Part shown: one piece after another, positions 52,175-59,372 of the stretch
How positions within the stretch are numbered: the stretch's first letter is position 1
Layout of the letters: each line of letters opens with the position of its first letter
DNA from: Claveliimonas sp034178805
GTDB taxonomy: Bacteria; Bacillota; Clostridia; Lachnospirales; Lachnospiraceae
NCBI RefSeq assembly: GCF_050314255.1
Contig: NZ_JBNPMZ010000005.1
Location: forward strand, 62,001-126,000
Direction of reading: 5' to 3'
Length of the DNA stretch: 64,000 bases
Position numbers and translations under genes: made by a program
The notes under the pieces: model-generated
Database searches by the model: none
What the model saw: only the letters and a program-made list of their open reading frames with translations
Told to the model about the DNA's origin: nothing

Positions 52175-52837
52175 CCCGCTAATGAAATATTTGGATACAG
52201 GCATTACCCTTGCCTCTCCACGGCCTGCATAATCTTTATTCTCCACATAAGTCGCCTGGCTCTCCGCACTCGTCACATCAAGCTCATCCAACTCAAGTTC
52301 AACCTCAACACAATCATCCGCTTTCCGTCGGGACAAAAGAACAACATTCAGCATGTCTGCTTCGTTCGCATATGTAAAGGAAATCTGAGCTGGTGTTAAT
52401 TCCGGCGGAAGCAAGTTCTCTTTAATTCCATCTGTATGTATCCTGTAGTTTAGCTTAGAGATTTCTCTATTTAAATTCCAGTTTAAAGATAGTCTGGCAT
52501 TTTCTCCTTCTTTCAATCGTTGATAATCTTCAATTATATACAACTTGAATTCCGGAGAAATCCATGATGCAAATCTATTTAACCCAGACTCATTTTTAAT
52601 TGCCTCGAATTCGACACAATTAAAATTAGGATTATGAATTAATTCCCACAATCCGACAAATGCCACAGTACTTTTATTACGTAACCAGTTCTGAATGACA
52701 TAGCCTGGATATTCACCTTCTCTTTTCTTTGCAATATCTGTCAACGAAATATAGTCATTTTGTAAATCCTCAGAATAAACACTAATATCTATCCCATTTG
52801 CATGAATTGTATCTTTAATTATCTTCACCGTTGCCAT
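52172..52837 (-). CDS. KilA-N domain protein, internally deleted and with a foreign tail
   Basis: Phage or plasmid DNA-binding type protein. KilA-N start: NDYISLTDIAKKREGEYPGY, VIQNWLRNKSTVAFVGLWE. After NESGLN about 40 residues usual in this family (ending in the HKDIAFEF-like segment) are missing, and the frame resumes at FASWISPEFKLYIIEDYQRLK and ISKLNYRIHTDGIKENLLPP. From LLSRRKADD onward the tail (VEVELELDELDVTSAESQATY) looks like the C-terminal extension seen on clostridial RlmD proteins, not like KilA-N. The ATG at 52837 directly abuts GGAGG; GTG 52828 has better spacing and may be the real start. Probably decayed; 221 residues. Confidence 0.7.
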   Translation of the reverse strand: MATVKIIKDTIHANGIDISVYSEDLQNDYISLTDIAKKREGEYPGYVIQNWLRNKSTVAFVGLWELIHNPNFNCVEFEAIKNESGLNRFASWISPEFKLYIIEDYQRLKEGENARLSLNWNLNREISKLNYRIHTDGIKENLLPPELTPAQISFTYANEADMLNVVLLSRRKADDCVEVELELDELDVTSAESQATYVENKDYAGRGEARVMPVSKYFISG

Positions 52838-52845
52838 CCTCCTCT

Positions 52846-52980
52846 TTAACCAGGCATTAACCAGTCAGGACAGGCAGGCATTTCCTTTTCCGGAACCGGC
52901 TCTTTTGTATTCAGTTTTCTTTTTCCCGGATTACTTTCCAGCTTCTTAACCGCAGTAGGCTTTGGTTTTCTTCCAGCCAT
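52846..52980 (-). pseudogene. N-terminal fragment of a P27-type phage terminase small subunit
   Basis: A 44-codon frame with a GAGGG site 7 bases before the ATG: MAGRKPKPTAVKKLESNPGK, later PACPDWL, then an early stop. MAGRKPKPTALKxLxGNPGK is the well-known start of P27 family terminase small subunits, and CPxWL is conserved. The remaining ~100 residues are gone. Confidence 0.85.
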
Positions 52981-53011
52981 CGGAATCCCTCATTCCTTCA
53001 AATTTGGGGCA

Positions 53012-53038
53012 CAAAAAAAGCACCAGTTTCCCGATGCT
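53012..53038 (-). terminator. Terminator of the PBECR4-like gene
   Basis: AGCATCGG, GAAA loop, CTGGTGCT (two wobble pairs), then TTTTTTT on the minus strand. Confidence 0.8.
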
Positions 53039-53057
53039 CTAATGTATCCATATGTAC

Positions 53058-53696
53058 TTAATCAATCTTTATATTATAGAATTCTTCGCTTATCAAGTGT
53101 TTGATACTCTCTGGTATAGATTTATGTTTATCTTCTACCAGTAACGTATCGTACTTTGCCGTACTCGCATCTTTCGAGAAAATAAAGTCAACAATTTCAC
53201 CATCATTACTTTTCTCAACAGACGAATCCTCAACCCGTAACGACATAGGCAGAAAGAAGTCATTTACCTTCTTTCCTTTATTATCCGTATTCTCTGTTAG
53301 ACCTAATGTAAACTCTAAATTGGTAACACTGAGTTTGTATATAATTGTAACAGTCTGCATATCCTTAAGAATACAGACCATATCATTTGTTAACTCTGGT
53401 AATCTCTTCAAACATGGCAGTTTCTTTTTTGCATTCGCATATGGGTGTCTTGCATTAAAATAAAACTGGTTATTTGTAAGTTTCGCCTTTTTAGCATTCT
53501 TATAAAAATCCTTTGAAGAAAGCTTTGTCTCCACTCCTGTTAAATGAAGAAAGTGATCTACAGGAAAAGATACTTCGAAATATTCATCTCCATATACATA
53601 CAGAAAAGCTTTACCTGCTAAATCTTGGCTATATATCACAGCTGAATCTATAATTCCTTGTCGTATTGCATTTTTCTTATCCGTTTTAGTTGCCAT
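53058..53696 (-). CDS. PBECR4-like putative nuclease, toxin candidate of an RNA-preceded unit
   Basis: 212-residue soluble protein. YFEVSFPVDHFLHLTGVETK (residues 39-58), KDFYKNAKKAKLTNNQFYF, NARHPYANAKKKL and the following strand-rich half match what I recall of the PBECR4 domain (phage-linked Barnase-EndoU-ColicinE5/D-RelE-like nuclease). Conserved polar residues that could be catalytic are His48, His51, His84, Lys90-92 and Arg98. GAGG lies 5 bases before the ATG. It begins 19 bases behind an intrinsic terminator that ends a structured tandem-repeat RNA, and has its own terminator: the layout of type III toxin-antitoxin loci. Intact, unlike its neighbours, which argues for selection. Toxicity is inferred. 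Confidence 0.75.
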   Translation of the reverse strand: MATKTDKKNAIRQGIIDSAVIYSQDLAGKAFLYVYGDEYFEVSFPVDHFLHLTGVETKLSSKDFYKNAKKAKLTNNQFYFNARHPYANAKKKLPCLKRLPELTNDMVCILKDMQTVTIIYKLSVTNLEFTLGLTENTDNKGKKVNDFFLPMSLRVEDSSVEKSNDGEIVDFIFSKDASTAKYDTLLVEDKHKSIPESIKHLISEEFYNIKID

Positions 53697-53711
53697 CTAT
53701 ACCTCATACGT

Positions 53712-53743
53712 AAAGAGGAGTGTGATGCGAAACCACACTCCTC
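53712..53743 (-). terminator. Leaky-looking terminator between the repeat RNA and the PBECR4-like gene
   Basis: GAGGAGTGTG and CACACTCCTC form a 10-bp stem around a 9-base loop; only TTTA follows on the minus strand, which would permit some read-through into the downstream gene. Confidence 0.8.
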
Positions 53744-53768
53744 AGAATTTCTTAAAAAAGAGTTTTCT

Positions 53769-53847
53769 GCTGGTTGTCAGCCTCGGTATCCAGTTAAGAT
53801 ACCCATAACGACATGGAAATCATTAAGTCCCCCACGTGGACTACAGC
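53769..53847 (-). repeat. Repeat unit 2 of the structured RNA
   Basis: From GCTGTAG to GACAACCAGC on the minus strand. Shares TTTCCATGTCGTTA-type core, the TCTTAACTGG block (53790-53799 region) and CGAGGCTGACA with unit 1. Length 79, against 67 in unit 1. Confidence 0.7.
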
Positions 53848-53856
53848 TTTCTCCAA

Positions 53857-53923
53857 GCTGCCAGGCTCGATGCCCAGTTAAGACATCTAATGAGATGGAA
53901 AATTATCCTGCTCCATCTGCAGC
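53857..53923 (-). repeat. Repeat unit 1 of the structured RNA
   Basis: From GCTGCAG to GCCTGGCAGC on the minus strand. Shares TTTCCATCTCATTA, TCTTAACTGG and CGAGCCTGGCA with unit 2; differences are concentrated in the helix arms, where they compensate. Confidence 0.7.
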
Positions 53924-53973
53924 CCAACTTTTAACGATGCTCTTACATCGAGAACATTTCTGTTCCTACTTAT

Positions 53974-54001
53974 ATTATACTCAGTTCAGCGAAAAAATCA
54001 A
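53974..54001 (-). promoter_or_regulatory. Promoter of the repeat RNA
   Basis: TTGATT (54001-53996), 16 bases, TATAAT (53979-53974) on the minus strand; predicted start near 53967. Confidence 0.8.
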
Positions 54002-54030
54002 CATAAATCCATACTTTCCATATATTTCAC

Positions 54031-54105
54031 TTACATGATCGTCGGCGTCTCCCGGTACTTATAGCCGCTCTGCACATAAACCTTAATGCTTCTTTTCTTT
54101 GCCAT
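54031..54105 (-). pseudogene. N-terminal fragment of a SymE-family toxin
   Basis: 24 codons behind GGAGG: MAKKRSIKVYVQSGYKYRET, then PTIM and a stop. SIKVYxQSGYxYxxxPTIxLKG is the SymE family start; the frame ends exactly before the LKG block, so the toxin domain is lost. Lies 26 bases behind rlmD and 30 bases before the repeat-RNA promoter. Confidence 0.75.
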
Positions 54106-54131
54106 TATGATTTCCTCCGTTTCTGTGATTG

Positions 54132-55562
54132 TCATTGATTGCCAGTTTCTTCTTCCAAATCTTCATCGATCCTTATTTTCGTATCCGGTTTTCGGTTGCT
54201 CAAGAGACACACAGTTTCTATATGATAAGTCCCCGGGAATAAGTCCACGCATGCGATCCGCTCCACCTGATATCCCCTTCCCTGCAGCATCTCCAGATCC
54301 CGCGCAAGGCTGGTTGGTTTGCAGGCGATATACACCATCTTCTCCACGCCGAAATTTGTGATCTTCTCCAGTGCCTTCGGATGCACACCGTCGCGCGGCG
54401 GATCAAGCACGATCAGGTCTGGCTTTTCTCCCAGCTCATCGATGACTTTCAGCACGTCTCCCGCCCAGAAGGTGCAGTTAGAAAGACCATTGAGCTTTGC
54501 ATTTTCTTTTGCTGCCTCTACGGCTTCTTCTACGATTTCAACACCTACTACTTTCTTAGCTACAGGGGCTAGTATCTGGGCAATGGTTCCGGTTCCGCTG
54601 TACAGGTCGAAAATAACCTTGTCCTTTGTCTCACCGATATACTCTCTTGCTTTTTCGTACAGAACCTCCGCTCCCAGTGAGTTGGTCTGAAAGAAAGAAA
54701 ATGGCGTGATCTTGAACTTTAATCCCAGAAGTTCTTCGTAGAAATAACTCTGTCCATATAAGGTTTCCGTTCCTTCATCTTTCACTGCATCTGCCAGGCT
54801 GTCATTCCGGGTATGAAGGATTCCGGCAATTTTCCCATCCATCTGAAGAGCTGTGAGACGCTGCACCCACTCATGAAGATCGGCAACTCTTCCATCTGCA
54901 TTTGCACTGGCTGTTATCATATCAATGAGAATCTCTCCCGTCTTCACTGCCTTTCTCACCAGCAGATGGCGAAAATATCCTGTGTGGCGCATTTTATGAT
55001 AATAAGGAAGACCGGTCTCTTTCGCATACTCCAGCGTGCATGCAAGAATCTTCCGGTAATCTTCATCTACGATCTGACACTCTGATACATTAACAATGTC
55101 ATGAAAGCTGCCTCTCTTATGCATTCCAAGAGCCAGCGGGCCATCCTTATATTCATCACCGAAGGAGAATTCCATTTTATTTCGGTAGGCATTTTTTACC
55201 GGGCTTTCCAGCACTCCTTCCCAAAGGTATTCTCCTTGCACTGCCTTATCCATCATGGCGTGAATCTGTTCTTCCTTCATTCTGATCTGTTCTTCATATG
55301 GAAGATTCTGATAAGTACATCCTCCACATTCTCCGAAATGCGGACATGGGGAAGGGATTTCAAGAGGCGAAGGCTCCACCACATTAAGAAGTCTTCCTTC
55401 CGCTTTTCCCTTACGTATCTTATTAACCGACAATTCTATCTTTTGTCCGGGGACACCATTTTTTACCATCACAGGCTGGTCTTCCCCTTCTATACGCACA
55501 ATGCCATGATTGGGAAAATCTACTCTTTCTATCACTCCCTCTAAAATTTGTCCTTTTTTCAT
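54132..55562 (-). CDS. rlmD: 23S rRNA m5U methyltransferase RlmD (RumA)
   Basis: TRAM domain (1-60: KKGQILEGVIERVDFPNHGI), iron-sulfur ligands CPHFGECGGCTYQ, and a SAM methyltransferase domain with FDLYSGTGTIAQILA, VLDPPRDGVHPKA and the nucleophile Cys in YIACKPTSLARDL. 476 residues. After VCLLSNRKPD it ends with a short acidic tail; many clostridial RlmD proteins instead continue with a ~70-residue extension, a piece of which appears at the end of the KilA-N gene about 2 kb downstream. This suggests that an element inserted in the 3-prime end of the gene. Confidence 0.93.
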   Translation of the reverse strand: MKKGQILEGVIERVDFPNHGIVRIEGEDQPVMVKNGVPGQKIELSVNKIRKGKAEGRLLNVVEPSPLEIPSPCPHFGECGGCTYQNLPYEEQIRMKEEQIHAMMDKAVQGEYLWEGVLESPVKNAYRNKMEFSFGDEYKDGPLALGMHKRGSFHDIVNVSECQIVDEDYRKILACTLEYAKETGLPYYHKMRHTGYFRHLLVRKAVKTGEILIDMITASANADGRVADLHEWVQRLTALQMDGKIAGILHTRNDSLADAVKDEGTETLYGQSYFYEELLGLKFKITPFSFFQTNSLGAEVLYEKAREYIGETKDKVIFDLYSGTGTIAQILAPVAKKVVGVEIVEEAVEAAKENAKLNGLSNCTFWAGDVLKVIDELGEKPDLIVLDPPRDGVHPKALEKITNFGVEKMVYIACKPTSLARDLEMLQGRGYQVERIACVDLFPGTYHIETVCLLSNRKPDTKIRIDEDLEEETGNQ

Positions 55563-55645
55563 TACTTTATATCCATCCTTCCATTTCTATTCTCAATTCA
55601 ATACTCGCTCACGAGTCCTGGCGCGGGATTCGAGCCTGCGAACTA

Positions 55646-55713
55646 AAAAAGGTCCACTGGACCTTTTTGGCGTATGCATGGCAACCGAAAAAGAGGACAG
55701 AACCTTGCGTCCT
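55646..55713 (-). terminator. Two tandem terminators behind the acidic-tail membrane protein gene
   Basis: First on the minus strand: AGGAC, 10-base loop, GTCCT and CTTTTT (55713-55689). Second: AAAAAGGTCC, ACT-type loop, GGACCTTTTT with a T run (55668-55646). They isolate rlmD from the upstream unit. Confidence 0.8.
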
Positions 55714-55733
55714 GCCCTCTGTGGATTTTTGCC

Positions 55734-55979
55734 TTATACCTGATCATCATCATTGAAGAAGTCATCATCGAAATCATCTTCAAAATCTTCTTCGAAATCT
55801 TCCAGATAATCCGGGGTAAAGAAACAATATACTGCATATGCAATAGCTGCAACTGCTGCGATTGCTCCTACAATTGCCAAGATCCAGAGAACTGTTTTAC
55901 AGCATTTATCCTCTTCTTCTTTTTTGTGAATGAGATCGTTCAACTTTGATGCAGCAATAATATCTTCTACTTTACTCAT
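55734..55979 (-). CDS. Small membrane protein with acidic C-terminal tail
   Basis: 81 residues: amphipathic start MSKVEDIIAASKLNDLIHKK, a CC pair, one transmembrane helix (about 30-52, ILAIVGAIAAVAAIAYAVYC) and an Asp/Glu/Phe tail FEDDFDDDFFNDDDQ. I recall related Lachnospiraceae proteins as DUF4366; unchecked. Start at 55979 with AAAGGA 9 bases upstream; the frame opens at 56012. Lies behind pcrA. Function unknown. Confidence 0.85.
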   Translation of the reverse strand: MSKVEDIIAASKLNDLIHKKEEEDKCCKTVLWILAIVGAIAAVAAIAYAVYCFFTPDYLEDFEEDFEDDFDDDFFNDDDQV

Positions 55980-56089
55980 GGTCCCACGTCCTTTCTTTTG
56001 CTTGTCACGCAAGTAAAATTCATTAGATTCATTATAACACTAACCTATGAAGATTACTACAATTTTATGTGAAAAAACATAATTTTATC

Positions 56090-58324
56090 CTATATTTTCT
56101 GAAGCTTTGCAAAGGCAGCAAACATTTTTTTCGTTCCTGCCGAATCGAAATCCACCGTTACTTCATAATCTCTTCCGCCCTCAGTGATGGCTGTCACAAG
56201 ACCTTCTCCGAACTTCACATGGCGGACTCTGTCTCCCACATCATATCCCGGTCCTTTACCGCCGGTTACTTTAAACTGTTGCACCGGTTTCATGACAAAT
56301 GGCTTCGAATGAAAGCTCTGTTTCGCCTGCTGATAAGCAGTCTGCTTAAGCGGCTCAGCCTTTTTCATTTTCTCAAATATCTCTCCGGAAGATAAAAATT
56401 CTACCGGAATTTCTTTCATGAACCGTGACATGGTGTGATACTGAGTTTCTCCGCGAATCATCCTGCGCCTTGCACATGTGAGTGTGAGATTTTTCTTTGC
56501 TCTGGTGATTCCTACGTAGCATAATCGCCGCTCTTCCTCGATTTCCTCCTCCGGATTATCTGCCTGAATAGAAATGTAACTTGGGAAAATGCCTTCCTCC
56601 ATTCCTGCCAGATATACCTGAGGGAACTCCAGACCTTTGGCACTATGCAGTGTCATCAACACAACATAATCTCCATTTTCATCCAGGCTGTCAATGTCTG
56701 CTACCAGAGCCACTTCTTCCAGAAATCCGCTTAAGGTTACCGGCGTCTGCTGCTCCTCGCACAATTCTTCATAAGCCACGATCTTGCTGCGAAGCTCGTC
56801 GATATTTTCCAGACGGGTCTCAGCCTCTATCTCACCCTCTGACTTCAATTCTTCCTCATATCCTGTTTCTTCTATTATTAAATCCATCAGCTCAGAAATG
56901 CTGAGATTCTCTGCTTCTGCTTTAAAATGCTCCATTAAAGCCACAAAGGACTCCATCCTTGCAGCTCCCCTTCCTATGTTGGGGATCAGGTCTACTCCCC
57001 GCAGTGCTTCGTAGAAACCGATTTCCCGGGACGCCGCATATTCCTGGACTCTATTAATACTGGTAAGGCCGATTCCACGTTTTGGAACATTAATAATCCG
57101 TCGCACAGCCAGATCATCCCGCCCATTGTCGATGGTTTTCAGGTAAGCCAGCAGATCCTTGATTTCCTTACGTGCATAGAAATTGATGCCGCCTACTATT
57201 TTATATGGAATATTGGCAGTCACAAATTTTTCTTCAAAGAGACGGGACTGGGCATTGGTTCGATACAGAATCGCATTATCAGAATAGGCAAGGTCTCCTG
57301 CATTCACATGGCTCTTAATATCTCCCACTATGTACTCTGCCTCGTCATAGGCAGAATCAAACTCCCGGAACGTTAACTTCTCTCCCTCTCCATTTGCTGT
57401 CCAGAGCGTCTTATCCTTCCGCCCTCTGTTATGTCGTATCACAGCATTTGCCGCATTCAGAATATTTCCGGTAGACCGGTAGTTCTGCTCCAGTTTAATC
57501 ACTCTGGCATCTTCAAATACCTGCTCGAAATTCAGGATATTTCTGATATTTGCTCCACGGAATTTGTAAATAGACTGGTCATCATCTCCCACCACACACA
57601 GGTTCCTGTATTTGGATGCCAGAATCTGAATCAGCTTAAACTGTACGGTGTTAGTATCCTGATACTCGTCTACCATAATATAACGGAATCTCTCCTGATA
57701 GTACTCCAGAACATCCGGCTGAGTCTGAAAAAGCTGTACCGCTTTTACCAACAGGTCGTCAAAATCCAAAGCATTATTTGCGCGAAGCTGTTTTTCATAC
57801 TCTTCATACACCTGGGCAATCTTCTGTCTTCCATAATCCCCTTCCGCCTGGAGGCGATATTCCGATGCAGTAATCATCTCATTTTTTGCCGAGGAAATGG
57901 CTGACAAAAGAGAACGTTCTTTATATATTTTGGTATCAATCTGAAGATGCTTGCAGACATCCTTCATTAGCGTCTTCTGGTCGTCTGTATCGTAAATCGT
58001 AAAATTCGTATCGTATCCAAGACGGTCAATATATCGTCTCAGTATCCTGACACAGGTAGAGTGGAAGGTGCTGACCCAGATACTTTCAGACCCGTATCCT
58101 ACGATATTGTCCACTCTCTCCCTCATCTCTCCTGCCGCTTTATTGGTAAATGTAATGGCAAGAATATTCCAGGGATTGATTCCCTTTTCTTCTATTAGAT
58201 ATGCGATCCGGTGTGTCAGCACCCTGGTCTTTCCGGAACCGGCACCTGCCAGAATCAAAAGCGGTCCGTCTGTATGGTAGACTGCCTGCTGCTGCATATC
58301 ATTTAATGTTTCATATATACTCAT
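56090..58324 (-). CDS. pcrA: ATP-dependent DNA helicase PcrA/UvrD
   Basis: SF1A 3-prime to 5-prime helicase of repair and plasmid replication. Walker A ILAGAGSGKTRVLTHRIAYL (residues ~25-45), motif Ia FTNKAAGEM, motif II MVDEYQDTN, motif III GDDDQSIYKFRGA, motif IV LEQNYRST, motif V TLHSAKGLEFP, motif VI LCYVGITRAKKNL. 744 residues; C-terminal Tudor-like segment GYDVGDRVRHVKFGEG binds RNA polymerase in PcrA. No anomalies. Confidence 0.98.
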   Translation of the reverse strand: MSIYETLNDMQQQAVYHTDGPLLILAGAGSGKTRVLTHRIAYLIEEKGINPWNILAITFTNKAAGEMRERVDNIVGYGSESIWVSTFHSTCVRILRRYIDRLGYDTNFTIYDTDDQKTLMKDVCKHLQIDTKIYKERSLLSAISSAKNEMITASEYRLQAEGDYGRQKIAQVYEEYEKQLRANNALDFDDLLVKAVQLFQTQPDVLEYYQERFRYIMVDEYQDTNTVQFKLIQILASKYRNLCVVGDDDQSIYKFRGANIRNILNFEQVFEDARVIKLEQNYRSTGNILNAANAVIRHNRGRKDKTLWTANGEGEKLTFREFDSAYDEAEYIVGDIKSHVNAGDLAYSDNAILYRTNAQSRLFEEKFVTANIPYKIVGGINFYARKEIKDLLAYLKTIDNGRDDLAVRRIINVPKRGIGLTSINRVQEYAASREIGFYEALRGVDLIPNIGRGAARMESFVALMEHFKAEAENLSISELMDLIIEETGYEEELKSEGEIEAETRLENIDELRSKIVAYEELCEEQQTPVTLSGFLEEVALVADIDSLDENGDYVVLMTLHSAKGLEFPQVYLAGMEEGIFPSYISIQADNPEEEIEEERRLCYVGITRAKKNLTLTCARRRMIRGETQYHTMSRFMKEIPVEFLSSGEIFEKMKKAEPLKQTAYQQAKQSFHSKPFVMKPVQQFKVTGGKGPGYDVGDRVRHVKFGEGLVTAITEGGRDYEVTVDFDSAGTKKMFAAFAKLQKI

Positions 58325-58456
58325 AATTCACTCCCATATTACACATTCTTATCACGCGTGTATCTTTCATTATGTACACCACGTTTTCTCCTGTTCCATC
58401 ATATCACAGATTTCTTTTTCCTTACAGAATTATTTTAAAAAAATGTGTAAAATCTA

Positions 58457-58485
58457 TGGACAAAATCTTTTTTATGAGTTATATT
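58457..58485 (+). promoter_or_regulatory. Promoter of the SDR-aroF-aroB operon
   Basis: TGGACA (58457-58462), 17 bases, TATATT (58480-58485). The leader to the SDR start is about 95 bases. Confidence 0.65.
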
Positions 58486-58550
58486 TTTAATGCATTCACA
58501 ATTCAGCGCGTTAAAGTTTGAATACGTTAAGATTTGTAATACACAATTTA

Positions 58551-58570
58551 CGCTCCGCGAGCGAGTTTTT
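58551..58570 (+). terminator. Short hairpin with T run in the operon leader (possible attenuator)
   Basis: CGCTC, CGC loop, GAGCG, AGTTTTT. Stem of five G/C-rich pairs; no leader peptide with aromatic codons is evident nearby. Confidence 0.4.
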
Positions 58571-58588
58571 ATATTTGGGAGGTTTTTT

Positions 58589-59332
58589 ATGAGATTACAG
58601 GGAGAAGTTGCAATTGTAACCGGTGCCGGAAAGGGTATCGGAAAAGAAATTGCTCTTTCTATAGGAAAAGAAGGTGCTACTGTTATTGCTGTAGCACGTA
58701 CCCAGTCCGATCTTGATCAGACAGTAAAAGAAATTGAAGAAGCCGGCGGCACTGCCATCGCTCTTTCCAGGGATCTGACCGATTCGGCCCAGGTGCAGTC
58801 CATGGTAGATACTGTCGTTGAAAAATACGGAAAAATTGATATACTTGTTAATAACGCCGGAGGTTATCCAAGAGAGATTTACAACAATATTGAACACCAG
58901 GCAATTAAGATCTGGGACTGGACCGAAGAACAATGGGATCAGATTATAAAAACCAATCTGAAAATTCCATTTCTCTGTACCAATAAGGTCATTCCTGTCA
59001 TGATAAAACAGCATAAAGGAAAGATTGTCAACATTTCATCCAGAATGGGACGCATTTCATCCCAGATGGGTGCCTATGCATGTGCCAAATCCGCAATCAT
59101 TACCCTGACCAAAACCACCGCCCTTCAGGCTCAGGAATACGGAATTCAGTGTAATGCCATCGCTCCCGGAATTCTGGACACGCCGGGACAGCGCGTGTAC
59201 AATCACTCTGTCGGACAGGACGGATGCACCATGGGAAACGTAGACTGTATGGGAAAAGCCGCACTGTACCTGCTCTGTGACACACCAGATATTATGACAG
59301 GTCAGGTGATTGATATCTGGACTGCCATATAA
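58589..59332 (+). CDS. Short-chain dehydrogenase/reductase
   Basis: 247-residue NAD(P) oxidoreductase. Cofactor motif VTGAGKGIGKEIA, NNAG at ~86, catalytic Ser in NISSRMG, and Tyr-Lys in GAYACAKSAI. A segment between NNAG and the catalytic Ser (YPREIYNNIEHQAIKIWDW) is longer than usual. GGGAGG fixes the start at 58589. It heads an operon with aroF and aroB, so a role linked to aromatic or quinate-type compounds is possible, but the substrate cannot be told. Confidence 0.9.
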   Translation: MRLQGEVAIVTGAGKGIGKEIALSIGKEGATVIAVARTQSDLDQTVKEIEEAGGTAIALSRDLTDSAQVQSMVDTVVEKYGKIDILVNNAGGYPREIYNNIEHQAIKIWDWTEEQWDQIIKTNLKIPFLCTNKVIPVMIKQHKGKIVNISSRMGRISSQMGAYACAKSAIITLTKTTALQAQEYGIQCNAIAPGILDTPGQRVYNHSVGQDGCTMGNVDCMGKAALYLLCDTPDIMTGQVIDIWTAI

Positions 59333-59372
59333 ACAGTTACCAGAATATTAATTTTTTTAAGGAGTATATATC

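Larger units (their letters stand above)
53712..53967 (-). ncRNA. Structured tandem-unit RNA upstream of the PBECR4-like gene
   Basis: About 255 nt between promoter (53974-54001) and terminator, without a useful reading frame. Two diverged units (53857-53923 and 53769-53847, period 84 nt) each contain helix A (GAUGG/CCAUC in unit 1, CGUGG/CCAUG in unit 2) and helix B with an identical UUAACUG loop (GAUGUC/GGCAUC and GGUAUC/GAUACC). Both helices are kept by paired base changes. Extra hairpins: CGAUG/CAUCG (53938-53953) and CAGCUU/AAGCUG (53844-53860). Candidate RNA antitoxin; no known family recognised. Confidence 0.72.

Noticed and set aside
53761..53930. CRISPR-like reading of the two repeated units before the PBECR4-like gene
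   Set aside because: Only two units, similarity spread over the whole 67-79 nt with paired helix changes and no unique spacers; a structured RNA fits, a CRISPR array does not.
55615..55645. tRNA-like T-arm (GGATTCGAGCC with GC arms)
   Set aside because: No acceptor, D-arm or anticodon stem can be built around it; the T-stem has a mismatch. Chance or a very old remnant.
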